Source: Oceanobacter kriegii DSM 6294
Lineage (GTDB): Bacteria; Pseudomonadota; Gammaproteobacteria; Pseudomonadales; Oceanobacteraceae
DNA length: 64,000 nucleotides
Assembly: GCF_000422845.1 (NCBI RefSeq)
Contig: NZ_AUGV01000019.1
Location: 1 to 64,000, forward strand
Direction of reading: 5' to 3'
Shown here piece by piece: positions 1-9,212 of the stretch. The translations under genes were made by a program, and so were the position numbers. The notes beneath the pieces are model-generated. The model was not told where the DNA came from. It did not search any database and worked only from the letters and a program-made list of their open reading frames with translations. Positions within the stretch are counted from its first letter, which is position 1. Each line of letters begins with the position of its first letter.

Positions 1-1064
1 CCAGCCGCTACAGCAACCAGGCATTGCCAAGCCTTGAGATGGATCAGGTGCTGGCGCCTTATTGGGACGACTTGATCGATGCTGGCAATGGTAGCTACTC
101 CTACGCCATCACAGGTACGGCACCTGACCGCAAACTGGTCATTAATTACAACAACATCAACTATTTTGGGTCCAGATCCAGCACGGTCACCTTCCAGGTT
201 GTGTTGAACGAGTCCCTGCCCGTTGTCATGTTCAACTACCAGTCGGTGGTGTCCTCAGACAGTCGTGTCAGCAACGGCGCTTCGGCAACCGTCGGCCTTG
301 AGTTTGATGGCTACGGTGAAACCTACAGCCACAACAACCCGCTGCTGCAAGACGAGATGTCGCTGATGGTTGCTGGAGCAGATATTGAATACCCTCAAAT
401 CAGCCGCTTTGATTACTCCGGCCTGCCGCGCGTTGGCTATCCAATGACCTTCGTTGCAGAGCTGTCCTCTGACTCACCGGAAAGCAGCTATTTGCTGCTG
501 GACCTGAACGATGGCAACGGTCCACAAGCGTATGAATCCGGTACCGAAGTGACCGTCAGCTACGACGCTGAAGCCATTTATACGCCATCGGTGCAGGCTC
601 TGACCGACAATGCCAGCACCTCTGCCAGCCTGACCATTTCGGTTCTGAACCTGTCCGATGTGGAGCAAGCTCTGATTGACCAGGCTGCGGCAGAGCGTGA
701 AAGCGCCATCATCGCCAGCCCTGGCGATTATGGCCTGGTAACAACCGATGCGCTTGATGAACAAATCAGTGCTGCCGTTCAGGCAGTGCTCGACAACCCG
801 GCAGCCTACGGTCTGGCTGTTGTCATGAACACCTCGGAAGACATTGCCGCTCTGGAAGCCGGTACGCACCTGCTGGGAGCATCAACGGACATTACTGACC
901 TGGACAGTTTCTTTACCGACGTGCGCTTTGTGTGGGTCTATGAAGACGGTGCTTTCAAAGGCTGGTCTCCTGACGCGAACCTGCTAATCCAGCTGCAGAA
1001 CTCCGGCTACAGCGTGCTCGACAGCATTGAATCCGGTCAAGGCTTCTGGGTGACCAAACAATGA
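1..1064 (+). CDS. Secreted PKD-type surface protein, 5' end outside window
   Basis: Partial gene: the frame is already open at the first base, so the true start lies upstream. The visible 350 residues begin with a beta-rich module containing APYWDDL and RKLVINYNN, a pattern typical of domains in secreted bacterial proteins. A PKD-like Ig fold follows (around SSYLLLDLNDGNG and VSYDAEAIYTPSVQALTD), then an alanine-rich linker. The C-terminal module ends in GQGFWVTKQ and looks like a terminal carbohydrate- or surface-associated beta domain. The stop TGA overlaps the ATG of the next lipoprotein gene (ATGA), so the two are probably translated together. The PKD assignment is from fold-like motifs; no function is claimed. 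Confidence 0.55.
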   Translation, partial: SRYSNQALPSLEMDQVLAPYWDDLIDAGNGSYSYAITGTAPDRKLVINYNNINYFGSRSSTVTFQVVLNESLPVVMFNYQSVVSSDSRVSNGASATVGLEFDGYGETYSHNNPLLQDEMSLMVAGADIEYPQISRFDYSGLPRVGYPMTFVAELSSDSPESSYLLLDLNDGNGPQAYESGTEVTVSYDAEAIYTPSVQALTDNASTSASLTISVLNLSDVEQALIDQAAAERESAIIASPGDYGLVTTDALDEQISAAVQAVLDNPAAYGLAVVMNTSEDIAALEAGTHLLGASTDITDLDSFFTDVRFVWVYEDGAFKGWSPDANLLIQLQNSGYSVLDSIESGQGFWVTKQ

Positions 1065-1957
1065 ACAAGACCATAAGCAAGAAAGCCATGTTGCCAGCAC
1101 TGCTGGCAACCATCGGACTGACCGCCTGTGGAGGCGGTTCCGGTGACTCCGGGAACAGCACCGAGAGCCTGCAAGGCAGCGTCAGCAAAGGGCTGGTGGT
1201 CGGCGGCCAGGTAGACATCCTGACGTCAGCCAATGGCGAGTTACTGGCGCAAGCCACCACCAACAGCAACGGCGTATTTACCGTCGAACTGGACGCCATG
1301 CCGGATGTCATCTTCGTACGCGTTACCGCAGCCTCAGATGGCTCCACCATGATGCAGTGTGACTGGTCAGAATGCGGAGCGACCAATAGCCAGGACGAAG
1401 ACAGCAACAACAACGGTGTGATCGACTTTGGTGAATGGCAACAGGTCGATGAAAGCTTTGAACTGACAGGCTGGATAACTGCCGAACAGGCACGCCAACA
1501 GTCGTTCAGCATCAACCCGTTTACCCATGCTGCCGCCCAGCAGTTCAGCAGTGCACCGTCTGGCAGCGCGCTGGACGATGCCTATGCGGATATCCAGAGC
1601 ACCTTCTCGCTGTACAGCCGTCCGGACCAGATTCAGGTACAGGACGTGGCAGACTCCAGCCTCGACACGGCTCAACTGCAAGACCAGTTAATGGCCGCCA
1701 GTGTATTGAGAGTCTATGCACCGCAGAGCAGCAGTGTCGAGGAAGCCTTGCAGGCTGTCACCGAGAGCAATCAGGCGGTGACGGATATCAGCATGACGGA
1801 TGTCACCAACATCGTCTTGCAAGCCGTCATGACACAAGCGTCCAACGACGATTATGCCGATATGACAGCCTCCCTGACCGAAGCCAACAACGAAGCGTCA
1901 GAACAGGAAAATCGCCTTTCCAACAGCGACCTTCCAATGCTGCCGCCCTTGCAGTAA
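1061..1957 (+). CDS. Secreted lipoprotein of unknown function
   Basis: The protein has 298 residues. An N-terminal signal (positively charged MNKTISKK, then a hydrophobic stretch) ends in the lipobox LTAC followed by a glycine-rich linker, so it is predicted to be acylated at Cys23 and carried to the outer membrane. The mature part begins with a carboxypeptidase-regulatory-like beta module (GSVSKGLVVGGQVDI, NSNGVFTVELDA), then an Asp/Asn-rich stretch (DEDSNNNGVIDFGEW) resembling a calcium-binding loop. The rest is helical and Gln/Ala/Ser-rich. Its ATGA overlap with the upstream PKD-type gene indicates translational coupling and a shared surface function. I do not recognise a named family. Confidence 0.7.
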   Translation: MNKTISKKAMLPALLATIGLTACGGGSGDSGNSTESLQGSVSKGLVVGGQVDILTSANGELLAQATTNSNGVFTVELDAMPDVIFVRVTAASDGSTMMQCDWSECGATNSQDEDSNNNGVIDFGEWQQVDESFELTGWITAEQARQQSFSINPFTHAAAQQFSSAPSGSALDDAYADIQSTFSLYSRPDQIQVQDVADSSLDTAQLQDQLMAASVLRVYAPQSSSVEEALQAVTESNQAVTDISMTDVTNIVLQAVMTQASNDDYADMTASLTEANNEASEQENRLSNSDLPMLPPLQ

Positions 1958-1983
1958 CAGCCAGGGCACCAATAACAAGAGCC

Positions 1984-2931
1984 TTAATAGCCCTTCGCTG
2001 TATCCACCGGATGCAGCAAGGGCTTGCCTTCCAGGATGTGACGACCATTGTCCACCAGCTGGCCAAGAATGGCTTTGCCGGAGGCCGCTGAGGCCATGTG
2101 TGGGGTAACCACCACGCCTGCGGTGCTCCACAGCGGGTTGTTTGTATCCAACGGCTCTTGCGGGAACACATCCAGCACTGCGCCACGCAGATGGCCGCTT
2201 TCCAGCGCGGTAATCACGTCTGCTTCGTTGAGGTGTTCACCGCGACCACAGTTCATCACCACCGCACCTTGCGGTAGCTGCTGAAACAGCGACTGGTTCA
2301 AAATGCCGTCGGTTGCAGGAGTTAATGGCAGCAGGTTCACCAGCAGATCACAGCGTGACAGAAATTCCGGCAGGTCTTCCTCGCCCCAGAGGCAGCTGAC
2401 CTGATCGACCCGTTTTTCCGAGCGCGACCAGCCCGCCACCGGGTAGCCGAATTTGGCCAACCCTTCGGCAATAAAGCAGCCCAGCTGTCCCATGCCCATC
2501 ACGCCAATGCGCATCTTGCCCGCACGACGCTGTGGGTGCAGTTTCCAAACCTTGTCGGCCTGTTGCGCCAGTGCCTTGTCGAAGTCGCGCTGGTAATGCA
2601 GTACACCCCACAACACGTATTCCAGCATGCCCTGCTTCTGGCCTTCATCGACCACCCGACACACTGGCAATCCGGCTTGCATCAGGCTGGCCGGAATGTG
2701 ATCCACCCCTGCTGATACCGCTTGCAGCAGTTTCAGATTGGGACAGGTTTGCAACAGGTCTTGTGGTGGATACCAACAGGCGGCAACGTCGGCGTTAACC
2801 GCTTCCGGGTCATCCAGACGATAGCAGGTAACGTCGTCGTACCAGCTTTCCATGCGGCTGATCAGCCGGTCGGCAAAGCCGCTGTCGTTGGTGGCGAAAA
2901 CAATCTTCAGCGGTGTGTGATGGGTTTTCAT
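1984..2931 (-). CDS. D-2-hydroxyacid dehydrogenase (GhrA-like glyoxylate/hydroxypyruvate reductase)
   Basis: This 315-residue protein belongs to the NAD(P)-dependent D-isomer 2-hydroxyacid dehydrogenases and is closest in layout to GhrA. Its nucleotide-binding motif is GVMGMGQLG, near residue 142. The catalytic Arg lies in NCGRGEHLN, the Glu in FPQEPL and the His in TPHMASAAS. The family reduces glyoxylate, hydroxypyruvate or related 2-oxoacids. It is the last gene of the minus-strand operon that starts at gbuA, 21 bp after the aldolase gene, so it probably acts on a 2-oxoacid released by that aldolase or by the oxygenase route. The exact substrate is inference. The Shine-Dalgarno is weak (GAG eight bases before the ATG). 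Confidence 0.85.
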   Translation of the reverse strand: MKTHHTPLKIVFATNDSGFADRLISRMESWYDDVTCYRLDDPEAVNADVAACWYPPQDLLQTCPNLKLLQAVSAGVDHIPASLMQAGLPVCRVVDEGQKQGMLEYVLWGVLHYQRDFDKALAQQADKVWKLHPQRRAGKMRIGVMGMGQLGCFIAEGLAKFGYPVAGWSRSEKRVDQVSCLWGEEDLPEFLSRCDLLVNLLPLTPATDGILNQSLFQQLPQGAVVMNCGRGEHLNEADVITALESGHLRGAVLDVFPQEPLDTNNPLWSTAGVVVTPHMASAASGKAILGQLVDNGRHILEGKPLLHPVDTAKGY

Positions 2932-2952
2932 AGTGAACTCGGTTGCAGGCGC

Positions 2953-3705
2953 TCAGTGTTTGTAGGAAGGGTCGATACGGTCCAGCTTACGCAACCAGGC
3001 CTTCCAGACCAACTGGCGTTCGTGCTCTACCCCACGAAATTGGTCGCAGACATGACGGGCCAATTGCGCTTCGATCGGCTGGACCGGTGTCAGCGCCGCT
3101 ATTTGCGCCGCTGCCAGTTGAATGTCGCAAGCCTGATTGAGGGTGTACATAATCTGAAAGGCATCGGCGATGGTTGGCCCTACCGACAATAGTCCGTGGC
3201 TGCGCAGGATCATGGCAATGTTGCTGCCCAACGACGCCTGAATGCGCTCGCGCTCTTCCAGATTGAACGCCACCCCCTCGTAATCGTGGTAACCAATGCG
3301 CTCGTAAAACTCGGCACTGATCTGGTTCATTGGCAGCAGGCCATGCTCACAGGCAGCCACAGCCATGCCCGGCAAGGTGTGGGTGTGAATCACACAATGG
3401 GCGTCGCCGCGCGCCATATGTACTGCACTGTGAATGGTAAAACCGGCCGGGTTATAGGCCTGATCACCGTCCACCACTTCACCCTTGAGATTCACAACGA
3501 CGAGGTCGCTGGCGCAGATTTCCTCGAACAGAAAACCGAACGGATTGATCAAAAACCGGGGCTCTCCACCACCCGGCAAGCGCACCGAGAAGTGGGTATA
3601 AATGGTGTCGTCCCAGCCGAACATGGCGGCCAATCGGTATGCGGCAGCCAGCTCTTCGCGCAGTTGCTGCTCGCTTGCCTGTGGGTGTTGAGTTACATCA
3701 GACAT
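2953..3705 (-). CDS. Class II aldolase/adducin-family protein
   Basis: At 250 residues this is the normal length for the zinc-dependent class II aldolase/adducin fold (fuculose-phosphate aldolase type). The metal ligands are visible as the HTH of CVIHTHTLPG and the later His in ILRSHGLLSVG. A candidate catalytic acid sits in SAEFYERIGY. The family cleaves or decarboxylates hydroxy-acid or sugar-phosphate substrates. It starts 4 bp after the ABC transporter gene in the same operon. No sugar kinase is nearby, so an unphosphorylated hydroxy-acid substrate is more likely than a sugar phosphate. That is inference from context. Confidence 0.83.
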   Translation of the reverse strand: MSDVTQHPQASEQQLREELAAAYRLAAMFGWDDTIYTHFSVRLPGGGEPRFLINPFGFLFEEICASDLVVVNLKGEVVDGDQAYNPAGFTIHSAVHMARGDAHCVIHTHTLPGMAVAACEHGLLPMNQISAEFYERIGYHDYEGVAFNLEERERIQASLGSNIAMILRSHGLLSVGPTIADAFQIMYTLNQACDIQLAAAQIAALTPVQPIEAQLARHVCDQFRGVEHERQLVWKAWLRKLDRIDPSYKH

Positions 3706-3709
3706 GAGC

Positions 3710-5260
3710 TTATCCCTGGTTAGCGGGCTCGGTCACCAATCCCATAAAGTGGCGAATACGTTGCAACTGAGGACTGACAACCGAGCTATCACGAATGGCA
3801 TCCGGAGCAGCATCAACCTGCACCACACCATGTTCCATCATCATTACCCGGTCAGATACCTGCAGGGCAAACTCCATTTCGTGAGTCACAATCAGCATGG
3901 TCAAACCGGCCTTGGCCAGATCCTGCATCACCTTCAGCACCTCACCGACCATTTCCGGGTCCAGTGCCGAGGTGGGCTCATCAAACAGAATGATGTCCGG
4001 GTCCAGCGCCAGGGTACGCGCAATGGCCACCCGCTGCTGCTGGCCACCGGACAGCTGATGCGGGTATTTATCGGCGTGGGCCAGCATGCCCACCTGATCA
4101 AGCAGATATAACGCCCGTTCGCGAGCCAGCTGTTTCGATTCAATCTGGCCGTGGTAGCGCGGTGCCAGCATGACGTTTTCGGCTACGGTGTAGTGCGGGA
4201 ACAGGTTAAAGCTCTGGAACACCATGCCAATGCGGCGAATGCCGTTGCGCAAGGTGGTTCTATCGGCGTGTTCTCCACCACGAATATAGCCCTCACCAAA
4301 CAGCACCACTTCGCCACTGTCGAGGGTCTCAAGCTGGTTGATGGTACGAATCAGGGTGGTTTTGCCCGAGCCTGACGGGCCAATGATGCTGATCACCTCG
4401 CCGCTGGCGACGTTCAGGTTGATGTCTTTCAGCACCTGATGGTCACCGTAGGATTTCGACAGGTGCATCAGATTCAGCGCTGGCGGCTCTCCCGCTCGCA
4501 GGCTTGTGGGTTTGCTGATCGCCCCCTTGCCTTGCAAGCTGGTGCGCAGCGCTGCCACGGTGCTGTCAGACAAAGTGCCCGGATTGCGGGAAGGAATGTC
4601 CATGCGACGCTCCAGCCACTGCAACACCGCGCCGAAGATAGTCACAATCAACACGTAGTACACCGCCACCGCAAACAGGGTTTCCAGCACCAGAAAGTTT
4701 TGGGCATACAGCCGTTGGCCCGTCATCAGCAGCTCCGGCAGCGAAATCGCCGACACCAACGAGCTGAGTTTAATGATGGTGACGTACTCGTTGATCATGG
4801 TGGGCAGCGAGATGCGGAACGCTTGCGGGATCACAATCAGACGTTGAATACCGGCAAAACCCAGCGCCAGTGCGTGGCCCGCTTCACGCTGCCCTTTGGC
4901 AACAGAAATCAGGCCACCGCGGTGGATTTCGGCCATGTAAGCGGCTTCGGTCGCAACCATACTGACCAGACCAGCCACAAACGGAATGCCCAGTACCGAA
5001 CCGGCCGCCGGAAACAGTTGCGGCAGGTTGTACACAAACACCAGCACCACCAGCAGCGGCACACTGCGGAAAAACCAGATATACACACCCGCCGGTACAG
5101 ACAACCAGCGGTGCTTCGACATTTTGGCAATCGCCAACAGGAAGCCAAGTACCAGTCCAATGCCCCATGACAAGGTGCTCAGCACCACCACGGTGACACA
5201 TGCCTGCCAAAACGACGACATGGTGAACAGCGAGAAAAAATAGTCCCAGTCCAGACTCAT
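3710..5260 (-). CDS. Fused permease-ATPase of a polar amino-acid ABC transporter
   Basis: One 516-residue polypeptide joins two transporter parts that are usually separate. Residues 1-230 are a HisM/GlnP-type permease with about five membrane helices and the EAA-type loop around GHALALGFAGIQRLIVIPQ. Residues 265-510 are a GlnQ/HisP-type ATPase, with Walker A GPSGSGKTT near 291, signature LSGGQQQR near 402 and Walker B ILFDEPTSALDPE near 423. A single fused permease implies a homodimeric channel. The cognate binding protein is encoded 45 bp upstream. A clear Shine-Dalgarno (CAGGAG) precedes the ATG. Uptake of an amino-acid-like, probably guanidino-bearing substrate is inferred from the operon. 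Confidence 0.9.
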   Translation of the reverse strand: MSLDWDYFFSLFTMSSFWQACVTVVVLSTLSWGIGLVLGFLLAIAKMSKHRWLSVPAGVYIWFFRSVPLLVVLVFVYNLPQLFPAAGSVLGIPFVAGLVSMVATEAAYMAEIHRGGLISVAKGQREAGHALALGFAGIQRLIVIPQAFRISLPTMINEYVTIIKLSSLVSAISLPELLMTGQRLYAQNFLVLETLFAVAVYYVLIVTIFGAVLQWLERRMDIPSRNPGTLSDSTVAALRTSLQGKGAISKPTSLRAGEPPALNLMHLSKSYGDHQVLKDINLNVASGEVISIIGPSGSGKTTLIRTINQLETLDSGEVVLFGEGYIRGGEHADRTTLRNGIRRIGMVFQSFNLFPHYTVAENVMLAPRYHGQIESKQLARERALYLLDQVGMLAHADKYPHQLSGGQQQRVAIARTLALDPDIILFDEPTSALDPEMVGEVLKVMQDLAKAGLTMLIVTHEMEFALQVSDRVMMMEHGVVQVDAAPDAIRDSSVVSPQLQRIRHFMGLVTEPANQG

Positions 5261-5305
5261 ACTGGCTCCTGTATTACAGCAAATGAAAACGTCAGAACGC
5301 GGGGA

Positions 5306-6133
5306 TTATTCCGCCGCCAGCAGGTTGTACTTCTTCAGCAGCTCGGGGTAATCGCCATCGGCGGTGATTTCAGCCAGCGCGCTTTGCAGCGCCTGCTTCA
5401 GCTCGGCGTTGCCCTTTTTCACGTAGATACCCAGGGTTTGCGGGTACACCAGATCCGGCGAGCTGATCTCAATGCGGCCACGGGTACGCTCGGCGAACAT
5501 CATTGCGGCACCGGCAATTTCCAGCTGGGCATCGACGTTACGGGACAGCAGTGCTTGCGAAACTTCCGGTGCCGACGGGAATTCACGAATGGTGATGGCT
5601 TCTTTGCCATTCGGCACACAGTAGCTGGCCGACAGCTCCGTCAACTGCTTGACCCAGGCGGTACCCTGCTGCAAACCCACTTCCACGCCACACAGGTCTT
5701 CCTTGGTTTTGGGCTGAATAGCGCTGCCCTTGTTCACCATGATGTAGGCACCTGTACGGGCGTAAGGGATGGCTTCGGCCTGTTTCTGACGCTCGTCAGT
5801 GACGTACATGCCCGAGATCACCGCATCAAACTTGTTGGCACCCAGACCCAGAATCAGGCTGGTGAATTTGGTATCCACAAAGCTCGCCTCGGCACCCAGT
5901 TTGGCGGCCAGCAAGGCCGACATTTCCGGGTCAAAACCAACTACTTTGTCGCCCTCGTAGGATTCGAACGGTGGGTAGCTGATTTCCATGCCCACTTTCA
6001 TGGTGTCGCCGCTCAGCAGAGGATCGGCAACTACCGGTGAAGACAGCATCGCCGCAGGGGCCAGCACGGCCGCCATGCCCAGCGCCAGCGTCGCCCGACG
6101 GAACAGGGATTGGGTTTTATCAGTGTTCAACAT
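5306..6133 (-). CDS. Periplasmic amino-acid-binding protein of ABC transporter
   Basis: This 275-residue protein belongs to solute-binding protein family 3. A cleavable signal peptide (hydrophobic LALGMAAVLAPAAML, predicted cleavage near VVADP) precedes the mature domain. The family hallmark is MEISYPPFESYEGDKVVGFDPEM, in which aromatic and acidic residues contact the alpha-amino acid part of the ligand. Two cysteines (DLCGVEV and ASYCVPNG) could form a disulfide. The gene has a strong Shine-Dalgarno (GGAGAGTCATC before ATG) and lies just upstream of the fused permease-ATPase, with which it should form one importer. The ligand is not determined. Confidence 0.9.
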   Translation of the reverse strand: MLNTDKTQSLFRRATLALGMAAVLAPAAMLSSPVVADPLLSGDTMKVGMEISYPPFESYEGDKVVGFDPEMSALLAAKLGAEASFVDTKFTSLILGLGANKFDAVISGMYVTDERQKQAEAIPYARTGAYIMVNKGSAIQPKTKEDLCGVEVGLQQGTAWVKQLTELSASYCVPNGKEAITIREFPSAPEVSQALLSRNVDAQLEIAGAAMMFAERTRGRIEISSPDLVYPQTLGIYVKKGNAELKQALQSALAEITADGDYPELLKKYNLLAAE

Positions 6134-6179
6134 GATGACTCTCCTTCATCAAGAGTTTGGTTTTCAAAGTCAGTGGGTT

Positions 6180-7292
6180 TCAGCGGGTTGATGCAGTGCA
6201 TTCAGGGTCGAGGCTGTTGGCAGCCTTCTTTTTCATATGGCCAAAGGTGGCCACCCCACGAGCCCGTTGAGGCAGCGATAACTCGCCTGCCGCCACCCGG
6301 TCGCGCAAGTAGGAATAGGTTTGCAGGGCCTGACTGTACATATGATCGCCAATACTAAGCGCTTCGTACTCGCTCGCCTCAGCCTCCTGCAAGAACTGTG
6401 GCAATGGCTGAATTTGCGTGTGGTAATCGCAGGCAAAGAACAACGGGAATGAGTAACGCTCGTCAGAGACCTTGCGAACCCGGTGCGACGTGGCGACAAA
6501 CTGGCCGGCGGTCATCACTTCGAGCATGTCGCCAATGTTGATCACAAAGGCTTCTTCGCCCTGCTGTGATACCGGTGGCGCATCGATCCAGTCGCCGTCT
6601 TCGTTCAGCACTTCAAGTCCTGGCTGGTCTGCCAGCAACATGGTGAAGCACTCATAGTCGGTATGCGCACCAATACCGGGCGCGTCTTCGGCCGAAGCAT
6701 CGTATGGATAATGAATCAGCCGCAGCTTTGATGGCGGGCACGTCACCATTGCATCGAAATAGTGCTCATCAAGGCCCAATGCCAGTGCAAATCCACGAAA
6801 CAAGGTACGACCGAAGGCAAACACATCGTCGTAATAAGCCAATACCGGTTGTTTGAAATCCGCCAGCGGCGGCCATTCGTTGGGGCCAATCAGAGGGGTA
6901 TTGGCTTGCACCAGTGGATGATCCAGCGATGCCTGAAAGCCGACATCAAAGGCTTCTTTCAGGTCCGGTTTGGCCGAGCCGTAGATTTCCTCTCCCCGTG
7001 GCACAAATCCCTTGTGACTGGCCGATGAGCCAATGTAGTAGTCCATCTTGGCTTCAAACGGCTGGGCAAAAAACGCCTTCGCTGCCGCCCGGATACCCGC
7101 CATGCGCTGAGCGGAAATACCATGACCCGTGACGTAGAAAAAACCCACCTCACGAGCGGCCTGACCCAGTTGCCCGGCCACCGCCTGACGCTCGTCCAGT
7201 GAATCACTGAACAGGCCCGCCACATTGATCACCGGCAGCGCCTGAAACGCGCCTTTGTTCGCTGCACTGCTGTTACTCGTATTTGTGGTCAT
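6180..7292 (-). CDS. Isopenicillin N synthase-family 2-oxoglutarate/Fe(II)-type oxygenase
   Basis: This 370-residue non-heme iron oxygenase has an N-terminal DIOX_N part (LPVINVAGLF, VGFFYVTGHGI) and a C-terminal double-stranded beta-helix. The iron facial triad is visible as HTD in GIGAHTDYECF and the later His in VATSHRV. The 2-oxoglutarate-binding Arg-x-Ser is in DERYSFPLFF. Members hydroxylate or desaturate small molecules; homologues include isopenicillin N synthase and ethylene-forming enzyme, which also oxidises arginine. I chose the ATG at 7292, not the longer frame, because it forms an ATGA overlap with the stop of the preceding isomerase gene. Acting on a guanidino substrate is inferred from the ureohydrolase in the same operon. 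Confidence 0.85.
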   Translation of the reverse strand: MTTNTSNSSAANKGAFQALPVINVAGLFSDSLDERQAVAGQLGQAAREVGFFYVTGHGISAQRMAGIRAAAKAFFAQPFEAKMDYYIGSSASHKGFVPRGEEIYGSAKPDLKEAFDVGFQASLDHPLVQANTPLIGPNEWPPLADFKQPVLAYYDDVFAFGRTLFRGFALALGLDEHYFDAMVTCPPSKLRLIHYPYDASAEDAPGIGAHTDYECFTMLLADQPGLEVLNEDGDWIDAPPVSQQGEEAFVINIGDMLEVMTAGQFVATSHRVRKVSDERYSFPLFFACDYHTQIQPLPQFLQEAEASEYEALSIGDHMYSQALQTYSYLRDRVAAGELSLPQRARGVATFGHMKKKAANSLDPECTASTR

Positions 7293-8140
7293 GCTGATTG
7301 GCTCCATTGATCGAATTGCTGGCGCTGACGTTTGGCCATCCAGGCATTGAGCTGCCAAAGATCGGCCACCGGCACATTGGTAAACGGCAAGTGGTGCAAA
7401 TAGCCATCACGGCCAAATTCCGGCGTCAGGGTTGTCTTGCTGAACCCCCGGGCCTGTTGGCTGGCCCAGACGCGCTGCCAGAAGGCTTCAAAGAAGGCCA
7501 GCTCATTGGCATATTCCGGTGCTGCCGGATGAGGCAGCTGCGGCCCCTGTGGATAACCTGCCCGAGCCTGAATGTGGTCAACCCGTTCTATAAATGGCTG
7601 CATCGCCTGCCAGTCCAGGGGGTGATCCAGCAGTCGCTCGGCTACCAGCACCCAATGACTGATATCGGCGGTAAAACGCATATCCGGCAGCTGCGCCAAC
7701 AACTCCAGTGTCAGCCATGGGGAATACAGGGAAGTCGCGCGATGGGTTTCAAACAGACAACGAACTCCGGCCTGCTGCGCCAGCTCCAGCGCCGCACCAA
7801 AGAAATCCACTTGCATCGAAAGCGACCAACGGTCGTTGCCCGGCAGAATGTTCACCAGCTCTGGGCTTAATTCGGCCGCTTTCGGCAGCATGTCTCGCAG
7901 TCGCTGCAGATGCTGTTGCGGGCCTTCGGACTGATCCGGAATCACGTCGCCACCGCTGAACAAAATAGCGATGTAGCCCAGGTCGTCGCTGCGCAGTCGC
8001 TGTTGTAGCTGACGTCGTGCTGCTGCTTCCAGCGGCACCCGGGCTTCAATGCCCACACAACCAGCGGTGCGCAGTTCATCAACCACTTGTGGCCAGTCAT
8101 CCGTTACGCCCCACAGGGTGCGGTGTATATCCAGTTGCAT
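7289..8140 (-). CDS. Sugar-phosphate isomerase/epimerase-like TIM barrel
   Basis: This 283-residue AP-endonuclease-2/xylose-isomerase-like TIM-barrel protein carries typical strand ends: GCVGIEARVPL, LFETHRATS, FTADISHWVLV and HIQARAGYPQG. The acidic and His residues at these ends usually hold a divalent metal. Family members isomerise or epimerise sugars and hydroxypyruvate or act as lyases on polyols; the sequence does not fix the reaction. The start at 8140 is preferred because AGGAGG lies ten bases before its ATG. A longer TTG-started frame lacks such a site. Its stop overlaps the start of the oxygenase gene (ATGA), so the two proteins are likely made in fixed ratio. Confidence 0.78.
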   Translation of the reverse strand: MQLDIHRTLWGVTDDWPQVVDELRTAGCVGIEARVPLEAAARRQLQQRLRSDDLGYIAILFSGGDVIPDQSEGPQQHLQRLRDMLPKAAELSPELVNILPGNDRWSLSMQVDFFGAALELAQQAGVRCLFETHRATSLYSPWLTLELLAQLPDMRFTADISHWVLVAERLLDHPLDWQAMQPFIERVDHIQARAGYPQGPQLPHPAAPEYANELAFFEAFWQRVWASQQARGFSKTTLTPEFGRDGYLHHLPFTNVPVADLWQLNAWMAKRQRQQFDQWSQSA

Positions 8141-8167
8141 TTGCCTGTGCCTCCTGACTGACAACCG

Positions 8168-9118
8168 TTAGCGATAGCTCACACCCGGAAGCACACACAG
8201 CATTTCGTACAGCAGGTTGGCCCCCAGCTGAGAGGTGTTGCCGCTGACGTCGTACGGTGGCGACACTTCCACCAGATCACCGCCGATCAGGTTCAGGCCT
8301 TTGCACCCGCGAACGATCTCCAGCCCCTGAATAGACGTCAGGCCACCCACTTCCGGAGTGCCGGTGCCCGGCGCCCAGGCCGGATCGATGCCGTCGATAT
8401 CGAACGACAGATAGACAGGACCATCGCCCATGATTTCACACACTTGCGCCATCAAGGGCTCCAGCGACTTGTGCCAGCACTGCTCGGCGGTGATCAGTTT
8501 GAAGCCCTGATCCTCACCCCAGCGAAAATCCTCGGCGGTGTAACCCTGAGCCCGCTGGCCAATCTGCACCACCCGGTTGCAGTCCAGCAGGCCTTCCTCC
8601 ACCGCCCGGCGAAAAGTAGTGCCATGAGCGATTTTCTCGCCGAACATGTTGTCGTTGGTGTCGGTGTGGGCATCGATATGAATCAACCCAACCGGGCCGT
8701 GTTTCTTGGTCAGCGCCCGCAAAATCGGCAGCGTGACCGTGTGGTCACCGCCCATGGTGAGCGGAATCAGGTTGTAGTCGTTGAAGCGGGTGTAGTGTTC
8801 TTCGATCAGTTCGACCGACTTCAGCAAGCTGTAGGTATTGATGGCGACATCACCGATATCCGCCACCGACAACGAATCAAACGGCGCAGCACCGGTGGCC
8901 ATGTTGTAAGGACGGATCATCACGGACTCATTGCGAATCCCGCGCGGGCCATAGCGGGTGCCCGGACGTTGTGACGTGCCCACATCCAGTGGAATGCCCA
9001 CAAACCCCACATCCAGCCCGCTCAGGTCTTCCACAAGGGGCAAACGCAACATGGTGCCGCGACCGCCAAAGCGTGGCATCTCGTTTCCGCCCTGGGGCTG
9101 GTGCAGTACTTTTTCCAT
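8168..9118 (-). CDS. gbuA: Guanidinobutyrase-like ureohydrolase
   Basis: This 316-residue member of the arginase/agmatinase family hydrolyses a guanidino group to an amine plus urea. The binuclear manganese motifs are all present: GGDHTVTLP, DAHTDTND and SFDIDGIDPAWAPG. The N-terminus (LHQPQGGNEMPRFGG) and loop MFGEKIAHGTTFRRAVEEG resemble, as I recall them, the 4-guanidinobutyrase GbuA of pseudomonads more than agmatinase. The chosen ATG at 9118 has GAGG nine bases upstream. It is the first gene of a seven-gene operon and is divergent from a LysR regulator, as expected for inducible guanidino-acid catabolism. A guanidinopropionase or guanidine-hydrolase specificity cannot be excluded. Confidence 0.82.
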   Translation of the reverse strand: MEKVLHQPQGGNEMPRFGGRGTMLRLPLVEDLSGLDVGFVGIPLDVGTSQRPGTRYGPRGIRNESVMIRPYNMATGAAPFDSLSVADIGDVAINTYSLLKSVELIEEHYTRFNDYNLIPLTMGGDHTVTLPILRALTKKHGPVGLIHIDAHTDTNDNMFGEKIAHGTTFRRAVEEGLLDCNRVVQIGQRAQGYTAEDFRWGEDQGFKLITAEQCWHKSLEPLMAQVCEIMGDGPVYLSFDIDGIDPAWAPGTGTPEVGGLTSIQGLEIVRGCKGLNLIGGDLVEVSPPYDVSGNTSQLGANLLYEMLCVLPGVSYR

Positions 9119-9212
9119 CGTTACAAACCTCATATCAACACGATCAGCGCCCAGGCATCGGGCCGCTGCTGAATCATGTGTTCATCCTGAAAGAGCGCCC
9201 TTGCGGGTTAAA

